Of a stretch of DNA of 17,672 nt, positions 1 through 7,701 are shown piece after piece (positions within the stretch are counted from its first letter, which is position 1; each line of letters begins with the position of its first letter). Under the pieces are notes generated by a model. The model was not told where the DNA came from. It saw only the letters and a list, made by a program, of their open reading frames with translations, and did not search any database. The position numbers were made by a program, and so were the translations under genes. Origin of the DNA: Clostridia bacterium (GTDB taxonomy: Bacteria; Bacillota_A; Clostridia; Christensenellales; CAG-138); the NCBI GenBank assembly GCA_017553815.1, contig JAFZJT010000230.1:1-17672 (forward strand). The letters run 5' to 3'.

Positions 1-90
1 AGAGGATATCACACCTTTGAGGGCTTCTCCTCTATGATCTACCTTGTTGCAGGCAAACTGAAGCTCGCTTGTCTGAATCCGTTACTATAA
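1..90 (+). CDS. Possible 3' end of a gene entering from upstream
   Basis: Frame 1 is open from the first base to a TAA at 88-90; the other two forward frames stop almost at once. The 29-residue tail has a protein-like composition (about RGYHTFEGFSSMIYLVAGKL in its first part) and ends in a hydrophobic stretch with a Cys and Pro. I do not recognise the family. An extended -10 element for the next gene follows closely. It could be chance, because 29 codons is short; confidence is low. Confidence 0.35.
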   Translation, partial: RGYHTFEGFSSMIYLVAGKLKLACLNPLL

Positions 91-139
91 TGGGAGTAGA
101 GCCAAAATAATTTTCGTGCTTTATTTTTATCAAAGAATA

Positions 140-148
140 TGATATAAT
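140..148 (+). promoter_or_regulatory. Extended -10 promoter for the foldase lipoprotein gene
   Basis: TGATATAAT is an extended -10 (TGn plus TATAAT at 143-148). The -35 region about 17 bp upstream (TTTATT) is poor, as is usual for extended -10 promoters. It lies 65 nt before the ATG at 213. Confidence 0.5.
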
Positions 149-212
149 AACTATCTGTCCGCGAAAAACGTACATGGAGTCCGTAAGAAAAAAAGCAAAG
201 GAGTATCTTATT

Positions 213-1673
213 ATGAATAGAATAACCAAGCTCATCGCGCTCAGCCTTGCTTCGGTGATGGCTGCCTGCTCGCTCGCAGCCTGCAACCACAAGGAGTCCG
301 AGACGCCCACCCCGACAGACGCGCCCTCTGCCGCGCCCACCGTCGCACCCACCGAGGCGGCGCACGACCACGATCACGATCACAACCACGGCGAAGACCC
401 GAGCAGGATCTCGATCGGCAGGGTCGGCACCGTTGAATACACAATGGCGGATTATCTCAATATTTATGATATGTATTCATACTACGCGGCGTATATCTCG
501 GATCTTCACGGCATGATAAAGGATCAGCTCACCGAGAGCGGCGTTCTTCTGACCCGCTGCGACGAGCTCGGGATCGATCTCGACGACGAGGATGAGCTGA
601 CCCTTCAAAAACAGCTTGACGATGAGCTTGAGTACGCGCTCTCGCAGATGGAAGTGGACTACAGCATCGAGGATGAGGACAAGCTGCGCGAGGCTCAGAT
701 GCAGGCGCTTGAGGAGATGCTTACGGAATACGGCTACACCTTCGATTCCTATTTCGACGAGGTGCGCGAGGATATGCGCAAAGCCATGCGCGTTCAGAAG
801 CTGCGCGATCTCATAGCCGAGGAGATCGAGTTCGGCGAGGCTCAGATCGAGGAGTATTATGAAGAGCAGCTTGCGGCTGATACCGAGAAGTACGGTCTTG
901 ATCCCTACGCCTACTCGAATGCTTTCAATGCCTACCTCACCGGTCAGGAGCGCATCCCGCTCTACACACCCGAGGACATGTTCACTGTCAAGCACCTGCT
1001 TATCCAGTTTGAAAACACGCTGAACGTTCCCGATGAGGAGGGCGTTTTCGGTGATGGGGAAAACCGCAAGCTCGACGAGGTGAGAAGCGCGCTCGAAAGC
1101 GGCATCACCCTTGAGGAGTTCATCGAGAATTTCGTTTCGTCCGCGGATTACAACTCCGATGCAACGCTCACTCCCCCCGACCCCGAGGAAGTGGATGCAC
1201 ACGGCGATTACATGGCGGGCTATCGCGAGCACGGCTATATTATGCACGAAACGCTCATCGGAAACTACTATCCCGGCTTCGGTGAGGCCGCCTGCGTGCT
1301 TAAATTCGGCGAGGACTGGATGCCATCAAGCGCTTCCGAGGACTCCGCGCCGAGCAGCTCCCCCATCGAGCAGTACGGCATCAAGTTCTATGAAACTACC
1401 GACGGCCACAGGATCGCCGAGGTACGCTCCGACACCGCCAACGGCGGCATCCACTTCATCTTCATAAACGAGGAGTTCGAGAGCGGCGAGAGCAAGCTCG
1501 ATATGGGCAATGAAAACGATCCCGTTTACGCCTCGGTCAAAGAATACTGCCGGAAGGGGCTCGAGCAGGAGCATTACCATGAAGCCCTTCAGGAATGGAC
1601 GGACAACACGAATATCGAATTCGACGACGAGCTGATCGAGCACTATATCAGTGAGCATTACGGCGTTGGCTGA
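213..1673 (+). CDS. PrsA/SurA-like peptidyl-prolyl isomerase (foldase) lipoprotein
   Basis: Predicted 486-residue lipoprotein that probably helps secreted proteins fold outside the membrane. The ATG at 213 is preferred because AAAGGAG (197-203) sits 9 nt upstream and a signal peptide follows at once (MNRITKLIALSLASVM, lipobox LAAC, lipidated Cys24). A frame-compatible ATG at 174 would put 13 charged residues before the signal peptide. After a Thr/Pro-rich linker comes a His/Asp cluster (HDHDHDHNHGED, about residues 62-75). Next is a long, very acidic helical region resembling SurA/trigger-factor N domains. A degenerate parvulin-like module follows: VKHLLIQF resembles the opening strand, YYPGFGEAACVLKFGE the pre-C-terminal segment, and GIHFIFINEE the closing strand. 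A large insertion (about 330-420) interrupts the module. Isomerase activity is an inference; a chaperone-only role is possible. The gene is monocistronic by layout. Confidence 0.72.
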   Translation: MNRITKLIALSLASVMAACSLAACNHKESETPTPTDAPSAAPTVAPTEAAHDHDHDHNHGEDPSRISIGRVGTVEYTMADYLNIYDMYSYYAAYISDLHGMIKDQLTESGVLLTRCDELGIDLDDEDELTLQKQLDDELEYALSQMEVDYSIEDEDKLREAQMQALEEMLTEYGYTFDSYFDEVREDMRKAMRVQKLRDLIAEEIEFGEAQIEEYYEEQLAADTEKYGLDPYAYSNAFNAYLTGQERIPLYTPEDMFTVKHLLIQFENTLNVPDEEGVFGDGENRKLDEVRSALESGITLEEFIENFVSSADYNSDATLTPPDPEEVDAHGDYMAGYREHGYIMHETLIGNYYPGFGEAACVLKFGEDWMPSSASEDSAPSSSPIEQYGIKFYETTDGHRIAEVRSDTANGGIHFIFINEEFESGESKLDMGNENDPVYASVKEYCRKGLEQEHYHEALQEWTDNTNIEFDDELIEHYISEHYGVG

Positions 1674-1710
1674 GGCGGATCGGCAAGCAATAGGTGATTT
1701 GATTATATTT

Positions 1711-1747
1711 CTGCGGGAACTCCTTGTGGGCTTCCGCGGAATTTTTC
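1711..1747 (+). terminator. Probable intrinsic terminator after the foldase gene
   Basis: GCGGGAA and TTCCGC pair with one bulged base around a CTCCTTGTGGGC loop, and a short T-run (ATTTTTC) follows. The stem is modest, so this is a moderate call. Confidence 0.4.
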
Positions 1748-1836
1748 ATTATAAACAGCTGTTTTTCGATCCACACGCGCTCCGCGTATGCGCCATCCTT
1801 CGGCGGAAGCTGGGGTTTTTAAACGCAAGCCTCATA

Positions 1837-1865
1837 TTGACTTGAAGCCCAATATGGCATATAAT
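1837..1865 (+). promoter_or_regulatory. Sigma-A-type promoter for the 1918 lipoprotein gene
   Basis: TTGACT (1837-1842) and a perfect TATAAT (1860-1865) are separated by 17 bp. The start codon is about 50 nt further on. Confidence 0.8.
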
Positions 1866-1917
1866 TGATACGTTAAACCGCACGAGCGGAAAAAAAACTT
1901 TTTGGAGGAAAACAGAA

Positions 1918-2580
1918 ATGAAAAAATCAGCAAAAACCCTTGCACGCACTGTCATGCTGCTGCTTATCGCGGCGATGCTCCTGAGCGCCCTTGTCGCCTG
2001 CGGCAAAAAGAGCGACGCGGAGCTCATCCTCGGCAAATGGACGAGTGAGCTTGACATGTCGAGCCTCATGAGAAAGGCCGCCCAGAGCGACGATAGCGCC
2101 CTCGTTGACCTTTCGGATATCGACTTCAGCGGCCTTGTTATGAAGATCAGCTATGAGTTCGAGAAGGACGGCAGCGTCAAGGCCGTTGCGGACGAGGAGA
2201 GCGGCAAGAACATTATGAAGAAGATGGCTTCGATCATGGGTCAGGTATTCAAGAAAATGTTCATGGCAGAGGATTCCGGCGTCAGCGAGGAGGACGTTCT
2301 TAAAGCGTACGGCGTCAAGTCCTGGGACGAGCTCGGCGAGCTTCTGGTCGATAAGGACGACATCGACTTCGGCGGACTGACCGGCAGCGGCACCTATAAG
2401 CTCGAGGACGGCAAGCTCATCATGACGCTTAAGGAGGGCGACAATGAGGTCAAGGAGACCGTTGAATACACGCTCAGCGGAAGCGAGCTGAAGTTCACCT
2501 CCTTAGTCAGCGACGATATGGACGAGGAGGATATCGAGAGCCTCAAGGCGATCCTTCCTATAGTATTCAAAAAGGGCTGA
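1918..2580 (+). CDS. Small acidic lipoprotein, possibly lipocalin-like
   Basis: Predicted 220-residue secreted lipoprotein. GGAGG (1904-1908) precedes the ATG at a normal distance. A basic N-region (MKKSAKTLARTV) and hydrophobic core lead to the lipobox ALVAC with Cys28. The mature part opens with ELILGKWTSELD, the LxGxW signature of small lipocalin-like bacterial lipoproteins. It closes with paired short strands (GSGTYKLEDGKLIMTLKEG, then VEYTLSGSELKFTS) that look like a beta-barrel end. The middle (about 60-150) is a charged helical insert. No catalytic motif is visible, so the function is unknown; ligand or envelope-stress binding would fit the fold but is a guess. It has its own promoter and strong terminator, so it is transcribed alone. 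Confidence 0.75.
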   Translation: MKKSAKTLARTVMLLLIAAMLLSALVACGKKSDAELILGKWTSELDMSSLMRKAAQSDDSALVDLSDIDFSGLVMKISYEFEKDGSVKAVADEESGKNIMKKMASIMGQVFKKMFMAEDSGVSEEDVLKAYGVKSWDELGELLVDKDDIDFGGLTGSGTYKLEDGKLIMTLKEGDNEVKETVEYTLSGSELKFTSLVSDDMDEEDIESLKAILPIVFKKG

Positions 2581-2605
2581 TAAAGGTCTGAAGATCTATC
2601 ACGCA

Positions 2606-2636
2606 CCGCTCTTCCGCTTGCGGAGGAGCGGTTTTT
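2606..2636 (+). terminator. Intrinsic terminator after the lipocalin-like lipoprotein
   Basis: A 10-bp stem, CCGCTCTTCC with GGAGGAGCGG (one G-U pair), encloses a 6-nt loop and is followed by TTTTT. It starts 26 nt after the stop codon. Confidence 0.85.
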
Positions 2637-2747
2637 GTATGCTCGCAGATAACGAAGGCTCGCAGTACCAAACTTCGAGCCGAAGGGCGCATCCCAATTT
2701 TCAATGAAGCGGGGCTCCCGCCCTTGCGGTGGAGTCTGTATTTTTAC

Positions 2748-2765
2748 ATTCCTGCAAACAGGAAT
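2748..2765. repeat. Perfect 7-bp hairpin
   Basis: ATTCCTG and CAGGAAT flank the loop CAAA. It lies immediately before the longer palindrome at 2770-2817, giving two tandem hairpins. There is no T-run directly after it. Confidence 0.6.
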
Positions 2766-2769
2766 AGCA

Positions 2770-2817
2770 AACTATATAGATTGAGAAAGCGTTGATTCTT
2801 TCTCAATCTATATAGTT
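2770..2817. repeat. Perfect 20-bp inverted repeat (long palindromic hairpin)
   Basis: The arm AACTATATAGATTGAGAAAG at 2770-2789 is matched exactly in reverse complement at 2798-2817, with an 8-nt spacer. The sequence is AT-rich. It lies between the terminator of the 1918 gene and the end of the minus-strand peptidase pseudogene. It has no terminal T-run on either strand, so it is a poor intrinsic terminator. It may be a mobile-element end, a protein-binding palindrome or an RNA-stability hairpin. The rest of 2637-2913 shows no gene. Confidence 0.85.
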
Positions 2818-2913
2818 GCAATGATGAGCATCGTTGTCAACGGTATTTTACCAAAATCGCGGGGAAAAGAAAAGGAGCGCGAGGTCACGCTCCAAGCAGG
2901 ATGTCTGATAGTA

Positions 2914-4040
2914 TCAATTGTATCCAGGCAGAATAAATGAGTAATAGTATGAAATTGAAAGATAGTTCACCCAATGATCCTTGTGGGTATATTGGTTGCC
3001 TGATTGTGAAAATCGGGTCGGATCATGCCAACCGACATGTACAAGAACCTCATTTGTGCTTCCAACAGTGCGACAGCCATAAGCAACCATCGTATGATTG
3101 TTATATTCGGGATGCCCAAATGTTTGTACGATTACAGGCTTATTGCTGCTAATCAAACTGTGAACACTTGAAAAAGGAAATGCCACTCTCAATCTCGCAA
3201 ACGCAATGGGACGAAGCGCAGGATTGGTTATTGTTGTTTCCAAATAGCTGTTTACGCTGCCGCTGTATTTTGAACCCCAAGCCAAGCCTGGTACTGCCAT
3301 AAACTGCTGAAGCCTTTGGTGAAACAACTCTGCTTTAGGATACGTGCTATTATTCTGTTGGGCAGATTGCGGAAAGCTACTGTTAAACAACTCGGGGGTC
3401 ATATTAGCAGTGCAAACAGGGACATTGTACTGTCGTTTTAAATAGTTGAGGGCTATGCAACAAGCAACTTCATTACAAGTGCCGTTCGCATTGTAACCAA
3501 AGGCATATTGAGTGATATATCTATAATTGGTTAGTCGTATGTTGGTGTTGCCGCCTCCGGGTTCATCAATCTCGTGACTGCGATTGGGATTTGCATCAAT
3601 TAATACCGTAGCAAACAGCTTGTCAGCACTGCCAGAAATAACATTAATAAAATTCATAGTATAGGCACTTTGAACATAGTAAGATAGTGCACCGCCATAA
3701 TACTTGATGCATGGCTCAAAGCCGCAGTAAGGATTGCCCAAGCCACACTCATAAACGATGCCGTTTTTACGCTCAATAATGGCAAAACCGATGTCTGTTG
3801 TGCCTAACAGAACGGATGCTTCGCCATACGCACCATAGAGCGGCTCAATGGTAAAGTCTTCTCCATCGAGTTCGCGTGCTTCAAGCTCGAACGCATATTT
3901 TCGGTTTCCTGCACAGGAATAAACGTATGCTGTTCACGCCGCACGAATCAATTATAGCTTTTGGATGCGGCGAGTGTACCGGGAGTGATTGTTGTGGACA
4001 AGAATAAAAATGCAATAACTACAGCAAATATTTTCTTCAT
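2914..4040 (-). pseudogene. Broken secreted C39/papain-like cysteine peptidase
   Basis: The reading frame starts at ATG 4040-4038 with a clear signal peptide (MKKIFAVVIAFLFLST, then TLAA). It is interrupted by an in-frame TGA (complement of 3948-3950) and by a one-base loss near 3903-3908, where GAAACC would be expected to read GAAAACC. Restoring both gives about 375 residues. An apparent 275-residue ORF is only the downstream part. The pro-region reads KYAFELEARELDGEDF and continues into the catalytic part. GYNANGTCNEVACC carries the presumed nucleophile Cys (about residue 189 restored) and NNHTMVAYG the presumed His (about 316). VHVGWHDP resembles the third-residue segment. This matches C39-like and papain-fold secreted peptidases; the exact family is uncertain. 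It follows the lipoprotein gene by 13 nt on the same strand. Confidence 0.75.
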
Positions 4041-4053
4041 AATAAGTACCTAA

Positions 4054-4626
4054 TTAAACATTCTGTTGAGCTTCATCAACTATACCGCAGGCAAATGAAT
4101 ACAATACTGAATTCACCTCGGAACGCAATTCGGCAAGCGCTTCATCGGAAAGGAGCTTACCTTCGTCAAACATTGCGCTGATTGCATACTCATAACCGTT
4201 TATATAAACGTGGTATCCCTCATAGCGAGCAGTTCCTTGATCGGAGGATACGTGAAGCATTTTCGCATTATTGTATGTAAACAGGCCTTCCCTATTCGCA
4301 CACTCAAAGATGCCCTCTAAGCAACTGAGAGTAAAATAGATTTTTGTTTCATTTAAATTGCCATCTCCATATACGGTGTATTCATGTACCGGAGTAGCAT
4401 GGTTGGCATTGGCGTGTGTAAGTCTATAACTTACGCTTGATTGATCGAAGTTAAAAGCGGATAAGTCGGGGAAAACGACTCCGTTTTTTTCGGCGAACGC
4501 CTTCTGCAGATCCGCATAAGAAGAAACATATTCATGCGGAACAGAGTGGCATGCAATGGCTGAGAATAGAAACAAAAGCAATAGCACAAGAACGGTGCGT
4601 GACAGTGGAAGGGTAAATCTTTTCAT
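4054..4626 (-). CDS. Small lipoprotein of unknown function, operon with the peptidase pseudogene
   Basis: Predicted 190 residues. The start at 4626 is chosen because AAAGGAG lies just upstream and a signal peptide follows directly: a basic start (MKRFTLPLSRT), a Leu-rich core and the lipobox SAIAC (Cys26). An upstream ATG at 4695 also has a Shine-Dalgarno-like GAGGTG. Using it would place 23 extra residues before the signal peptide, which is unlikely but possible. The mature protein (HEYVSSYADLQKAFAEKNG, then SVSYRLTHANANH and HEYTVYGDGNLNETKIYF) looks like a small alpha/beta secreted domain. I do not recognise the family. It may have been the partner or inhibitor of the adjacent secreted cysteine peptidase; that is inferred only from the operon. 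Confidence 0.7.
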   Translation of the reverse strand: MKRFTLPLSRTVLVLLLLFLFSAIACHSVPHEYVSSYADLQKAFAEKNGVVFPDLSAFNFDQSSVSYRLTHANANHATPVHEYTVYGDGNLNETKIYFTLSCLEGIFECANREGLFTYNNAKMLHVSSDQGTARYEGYHVYINGYEYAISAMFDEGKLLSDEALAELRSEVNSVLYSFACGIVDEAQQNV

Positions 4627-4722
4627 TTTGGATACTCCTTTATATAATATTATTGTGCTCTGCATAGGGCAGGCGGAAACCACAAGTGTGCTCATTCGCT
4701 CACCTCATACTGCACATTATTT

Positions 4723-4750
4723 ATTATATCATTAATTTGTATATTTGCAA
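4723..4750 (-). promoter_or_regulatory. Promoter for the minus-strand lipoprotein-peptidase operon
   Basis: On the minus strand, TTGCAA (4750-4745) and TATAAT (4728-4723) are 16 bp apart. The -10 is extended (TGATATAAT). It lies about 100 nt upstream of the start at 4626. Confidence 0.65.
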
Positions 4751-4768
4751 TGGATGGGGTGAAATATA

Positions 4769-4903
4769 TTATTCTGTAAGCCGTTCATTCTTTAGCTGTT
4801 CCAATTTTGGTTTCCCACCCAAAAGCTCTGTATTGTCGGCAATGAACACATATAAGAGCTCTCGTTCATTTACGTTATCGAAGATAAGAAGTCGATGCAG
4901 TTG
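4769..4903 (-). pseudogene. Probable gene remnant (C-terminal fragment)
   Basis: The minus-strand frame reads about 44 residues (RLLIFDNVNERELLYVFIAD, then NTELLGGKPKLEQLKNERLT) to a TAA at 4771-4769. It is preceded in frame by another TAA (4906-4904) with no start codon. The composition looks like a genuine soluble-protein C-terminus, not random sequence. I read it as the decayed 3' end of a gene, family unknown. Confidence 0.35.
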
Positions 4904-4906
4904 TTA

Positions 4907-5266
4907 TACTAAGCTCTGATTATAAGCAGACTAAATTGCCGAGGAGTTTTTCATCCTGTCAAGGTCGAACAGAGCGAGGCGATATGCAGTATCGTTGAGC
5001 GAAGAGAGACCGGGGCGGAAAACAACCGGCAAGAAGTTCGGTTTTGGTCAGAGTTTGGTATTAAGTACACTTTTTTGCTCTTATAATCGCAGTAAAAACG
5101 AAAAAATACCGACAAACGGGCTTTTTTTAAAATCAGGCTCGAAAATCATATATTGCCCCGATTTTTTCATTATATATAAAACGCGAAAAATATAGATGAT
5201 AAAAGAAAATTTTAAGATAATATGTCAAAAAAATGTACTGAAAAAGCGAAAATTTCAAGCATTTAT
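4907..5266. other. AT-rich gene-free stretch
   Basis: Short open frames here have no ribosome site and unlikely compositions. A TATAAT at about 5081 lacks a well-spaced -35. Several T- and A-runs occur, with a weak hairpin before a T-run near 5110-5127. I see nothing else I can support. Confidence 0.5.
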
Positions 5267-5295
5267 TTGCATTTTTTAAAATAGTATGTTACAAT
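5267..5295 (+). promoter_or_regulatory. Promoter for the NlpC/P60 leader transcript
   Basis: TTGCAT (5267-5272) and TACAAT (5290-5295) are 17 bp apart. The start codon is 315 nt downstream, implying a long 5' untranslated leader. Confidence 0.65.
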
Positions 5296-5302
5296 ACAAA
5301 GC

Positions 5303-5598
5303 CGGATGGCTTTTGCGTTTCGTTTCGGGTGGGAATCCATCCCGAAAATACGGCTCAAAAAGCATCCCAAACTGCGCAAAACGGCGCCCCAGGGGCGTAA
5401 AAAACACGCTTCCCCGTTCCCGCGAAGTCAAATGCGGGAAAACCGATCCATTTTCCATGCCGTTATTGCGCCTGCATTTTGCTGGTACGGAAGCCCTGCG
5501 GCGTCCGCTGTTCCCGTCGGAAGCATCCGATGCGGGTCTCGGGCAATAAGGATATGTCCGCTTGGAGAGCGGATAAAGCCGCACCGCTTCAAAATCAA
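5303..5598 (+). ncRNA. Candidate structured 5' leader RNA upstream of the cell-wall hydrolase gene
   Basis: About 300 nt between promoter and ribosome site hold consecutive stem-loops. TTTCGGG (5323-5329) pairs with CCCGAAA (5341-5347), with an inner TGG/CCA stem and a GAAT loop. CGCCC/GGGCG pairs at 5385-5397. TTCCCGC (5417-5423) pairs with GCGGGAA (5434-5440). CCCG-TCGGA (5513-5521) pairs with TCCGA-TG-CGGG (5526-5536) around AGCA. TCCGCT (5557-5562) pairs with AGCGGA (5568-5573). The base composition switches sharply from the AT-rich DNA before it. Genes of this class are often controlled by c-di-AMP riboswitches, but I could not find that family's conserved core here. It may be an unassigned riboswitch-like leader or a lineage-specific intergenic repeat. 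Confidence 0.4.
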
Positions 5599-5609
5599 AA
5601 GGAGGCAGT

Positions 5610-7439
5610 ATGAAAAAACTGTTCAACGCCCGCTCCCGCGAAGCAAGCTTCGACAGAGCGGCAAAGCAAAGTCCCGTAAGAAGGCTAATGAGAGGGATTC
5701 GCGATCATCGTCTTGTTATCTCCTGCGCGGCGGTCGCCGTGCTCGGCGCCGCGGTGCTCGCGGCGGTACTCTCGGGCAGCGCGCCTGCGGGAGCCGCACC
5801 GAGCGCAAACAAAAGCGCATCCCTGCCAACCGAAGAAGTAACGCTCATCCCGACCGAAGGTCTCTTCACCCCCCCGCCCTCCGCCGGGAATGCGGAAGAA
5901 CCCACCTTGGCGGCAGCCGAGGCTTCACGCACCCCCGAACCCTCGCCCGTGACCGTCGCTCTTCGCGAGCTGCCGATCGTTCCCGTTGTGAACGAGGTTC
6001 CCGATGAAAACGCAACGCGGGAGCCCCTTCCCCCGATCGTCACCCAGGCGCCCTACGAAGAAGTCGTCACCGAGGTTCCCATCGTGACCCCCGGCGTCAT
6101 GAGGAGCAACAATTTCGTGCTCGTTCGCTACGGCGAGCACAGCGATCTGATTCCCGCCGTTCAGGAAAGGCTCATGATCCTCTGGTACATGGATCAGGAC
6201 GAGCCGACCGACTATCTCGGCAGGGTGACAACCGCCGCCATCGAGGTTTTCCAGCGCCGAAACGATATCCCTGTTTCCGGCAAGCTGAACACTAAAACAT
6301 ACAACGCGCTCTTCAACATCAACGCGCGCAGCTATCTGTGCACCTACGGCGACACCGGCTCGGACGTTGAGTTCATTCAGGAAAGGCTGTTTGAGCTCGG
6401 CTATCTGAAGTCCAAGAGCGGCGAATTCGACGACGAAACGCTCAGCGCCGTCAAGGAGTTTCAGGAGTACAACAAGCTCGATGTTGACGGCAAGGTCGGC
6501 AGAAACACCAAGGAGATGCTCTATTCGCCCGACGCAAAGCCCCGCATGCTCGAATACGGCGACTACGGCGAGCGCGTTCTCTCATATCAGCTTCGTCTGA
6601 AGGAGCTGGGCTACCTCACCACCGAACCCGACGGCATGTACGGCACCGACACCAGGATGGCCGTCATGCGCTTCCAGGCTCAGAACGGGCTCGTTGTGGA
6701 CGGCTATCTCGGGCCGAGCACCTGCGCAAAGCTCGAGAGCGACGATGTGAACGGCAACGCGCTCTCGTATTCTATGCACGGTTCGGACGTTATGAACGTT
6801 CAGACCCGCCTGTATGAGCTCAACTATATGCGCGCTCAGGATGTGAACAGCTACTACACCTCCATCACCGAGCAGGCGGTCAGGCTCTTCCAGCGCAACA
6901 ACGGTCTCGACGTTGACGGCAAGGTCGGCAAGTTCACAATGAATAAGCTGATGAGCGACAGCGCCGTGCGCGCTTCCTCCCCTGTCGTGCCGCAGAGCAG
7001 CAGCTCAAGCAACTCCGGCAGTTCGGGCAGCTCCGGCAATTCGGGCAATTCCGGCAGCAACGGCAGCGTCAGCGCCCGCATCAACAACTTCATCTCCATC
7101 GCAAGGAGCAAGCTGGGCAGCCGCTACGTTCGCGGCGGCAAGGGTCCCACGGTGTTCGACTGCTCGGGCTTCGTGTACTGGTGCATGAACAGGGCGGGCA
7201 TCAACCAGAGCTATATGACCAGCTATATGTGGAGAAGCTGCACGCGCTATCCGCGCAACAACAGCATCTACAACGTCAAGAAGGGCGATGTTATCGTTTA
7301 CTACGGGCATGTTGCTATCTGCACCGAAACCTGGACGCATATAGACGCCTCAGGCTCCAATGGCAAGGTCGTTGAAAGAAGCTTCAACAGCCCCTATTGG
7401 TACAGAAACTTTATCTGCTCGTTCCGTGTCTTCAACTGA
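5610..7439 (+). CDS. Membrane-anchored NlpC/P60 endopeptidase with four peptidoglycan-binding repeats
   Basis: 609 residues; AAGGAGG (5599-5605) precedes the ATG. A basic cytoplasmic N-terminus (1-33) is followed by one hydrophobic segment (about 35-58, VISCAAVAVLGAAVLAAVL) that anchors the protein. A Pro/Thr/Glu-rich stalk runs to about 165. Four PG_binding_1 modules follow (about 171-235, 244-305, 315-377, 386-450), each with the DxxTxxAVxxFQxxNxLxVDGxxG pattern. A Ser/Gly/Asn linker (about 460-490) leads to an NlpC/P60 domain (about 494-609). The domain's nucleophile is Cys518 in FDCSGFVYWC, with His567 in YYGHVAIC and a third polar position at His577 in THIDASG. The family cleaves stem-peptide bonds such as D-Glu-diaminopimelate. 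The likely role is cell-wall remodelling or daughter-cell separation. Confidence 0.9.
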   Translation: MKKLFNARSREASFDRAAKQSPVRRLMRGIRDHRLVISCAAVAVLGAAVLAAVLSGSAPAGAAPSANKSASLPTEEVTLIPTEGLFTPPPSAGNAEEPTLAAAEASRTPEPSPVTVALRELPIVPVVNEVPDENATREPLPPIVTQAPYEEVVTEVPIVTPGVMRSNNFVLVRYGEHSDLIPAVQERLMILWYMDQDEPTDYLGRVTTAAIEVFQRRNDIPVSGKLNTKTYNALFNINARSYLCTYGDTGSDVEFIQERLFELGYLKSKSGEFDDETLSAVKEFQEYNKLDVDGKVGRNTKEMLYSPDAKPRMLEYGDYGERVLSYQLRLKELGYLTTEPDGMYGTDTRMAVMRFQAQNGLVVDGYLGPSTCAKLESDDVNGNALSYSMHGSDVMNVQTRLYELNYMRAQDVNSYYTSITEQAVRLFQRNNGLDVDGKVGKFTMNKLMSDSAVRASSPVVPQSSSSSNSGSSGSSGNSGNSGSNGSVSARINNFISIARSKLGSRYVRGGKGPTVFDCSGFVYWCMNRAGINQSYMTSYMWRSCTRYPRNNSIYNVKKGDVIVYYGHVAICTETWTHIDASGSNGKVVERSFNSPYWYRNFICSFRVFN

Positions 7440-7499
7440 TGCGGATGAGAAGCGGCGAAGGCTGTTGCCCTTCGCAAAACGCTTGCAGCGGCATTTACG

Positions 7500-7525
7500 G
7501 GAAGGCGCTCTCGGCGCCTTCCTTT
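7500..7525 (+). terminator. Terminator-like hairpin after the NlpC/P60 gene
   Basis: GGAAGGCGC and GCGCCTTCC form a perfect 9-bp stem with a TCTCG loop, followed by only TTT then GATTCTT. A second hairpin (GCGAAGG with CCTTCGC) lies just upstream at about 7455-7475. The strong stem makes termination plausible despite the short T-run. Confidence 0.55.
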
Positions 7526-7603
7526 GATTCTTGCGGCACATCCAAAGCTCCGCAAAAGCGACCTATACATTCACAGCGAGCGCTGCACACTCCCTTTCAC
7601 CGA

Positions 7604-7632
7604 TTGACAGCCCACTTTCATGGTGGTATGAT
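7604..7632 (+). promoter_or_regulatory. Sigma-A-type promoter for the first LRR-dockerin gene
   Basis: A perfect TTGACA (7604-7609) and TATGAT (7627-7632) are 17 bp apart. A second -10-like TATAAT overlaps at 7632-7637 but at 22-bp spacing. The ATG is about 70 nt downstream. Confidence 0.8.
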
Positions 7633-7701
7633 ATAATTGAAGGTATATCGGGCTGCCGAAGCGCGGCGGTTCCCGCTTAAAACACGAAAGGGTATAATGT
7701 T

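Noticed and set aside
477..1247. Minus-strand 256-codon open frame
   Set aside because: It is a shadow of the foldase gene caused by GC-rich codon bias; it lacks a ribosome site and lies fully antisense.
4627..4695. Earlier start for the minus-strand lipoprotein
   Set aside because: It has a fair ribosome site but would bury the signal peptide 23 residues in; the start at 4626 has AAAGGAG and gives a normal lipoprotein.
4995..5195. Plus-strand 66-codon open frame
   Set aside because: It has no ribosome site or recognisable features and lies in AT-rich DNA where chance frames are common.
5303..5598. c-di-AMP (ydaO) riboswitch
   Set aside because: Expected from gene context, but the conserved core segments were not found by eye.
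5286..6007. Open frames in the leader of the NlpC/P60 gene
   Set aside because: They are Arg/Pro/Ser-rich, without ribosome sites, and the longer one overlaps the hydrolase gene out of frame; the region is better explained as structured RNA.
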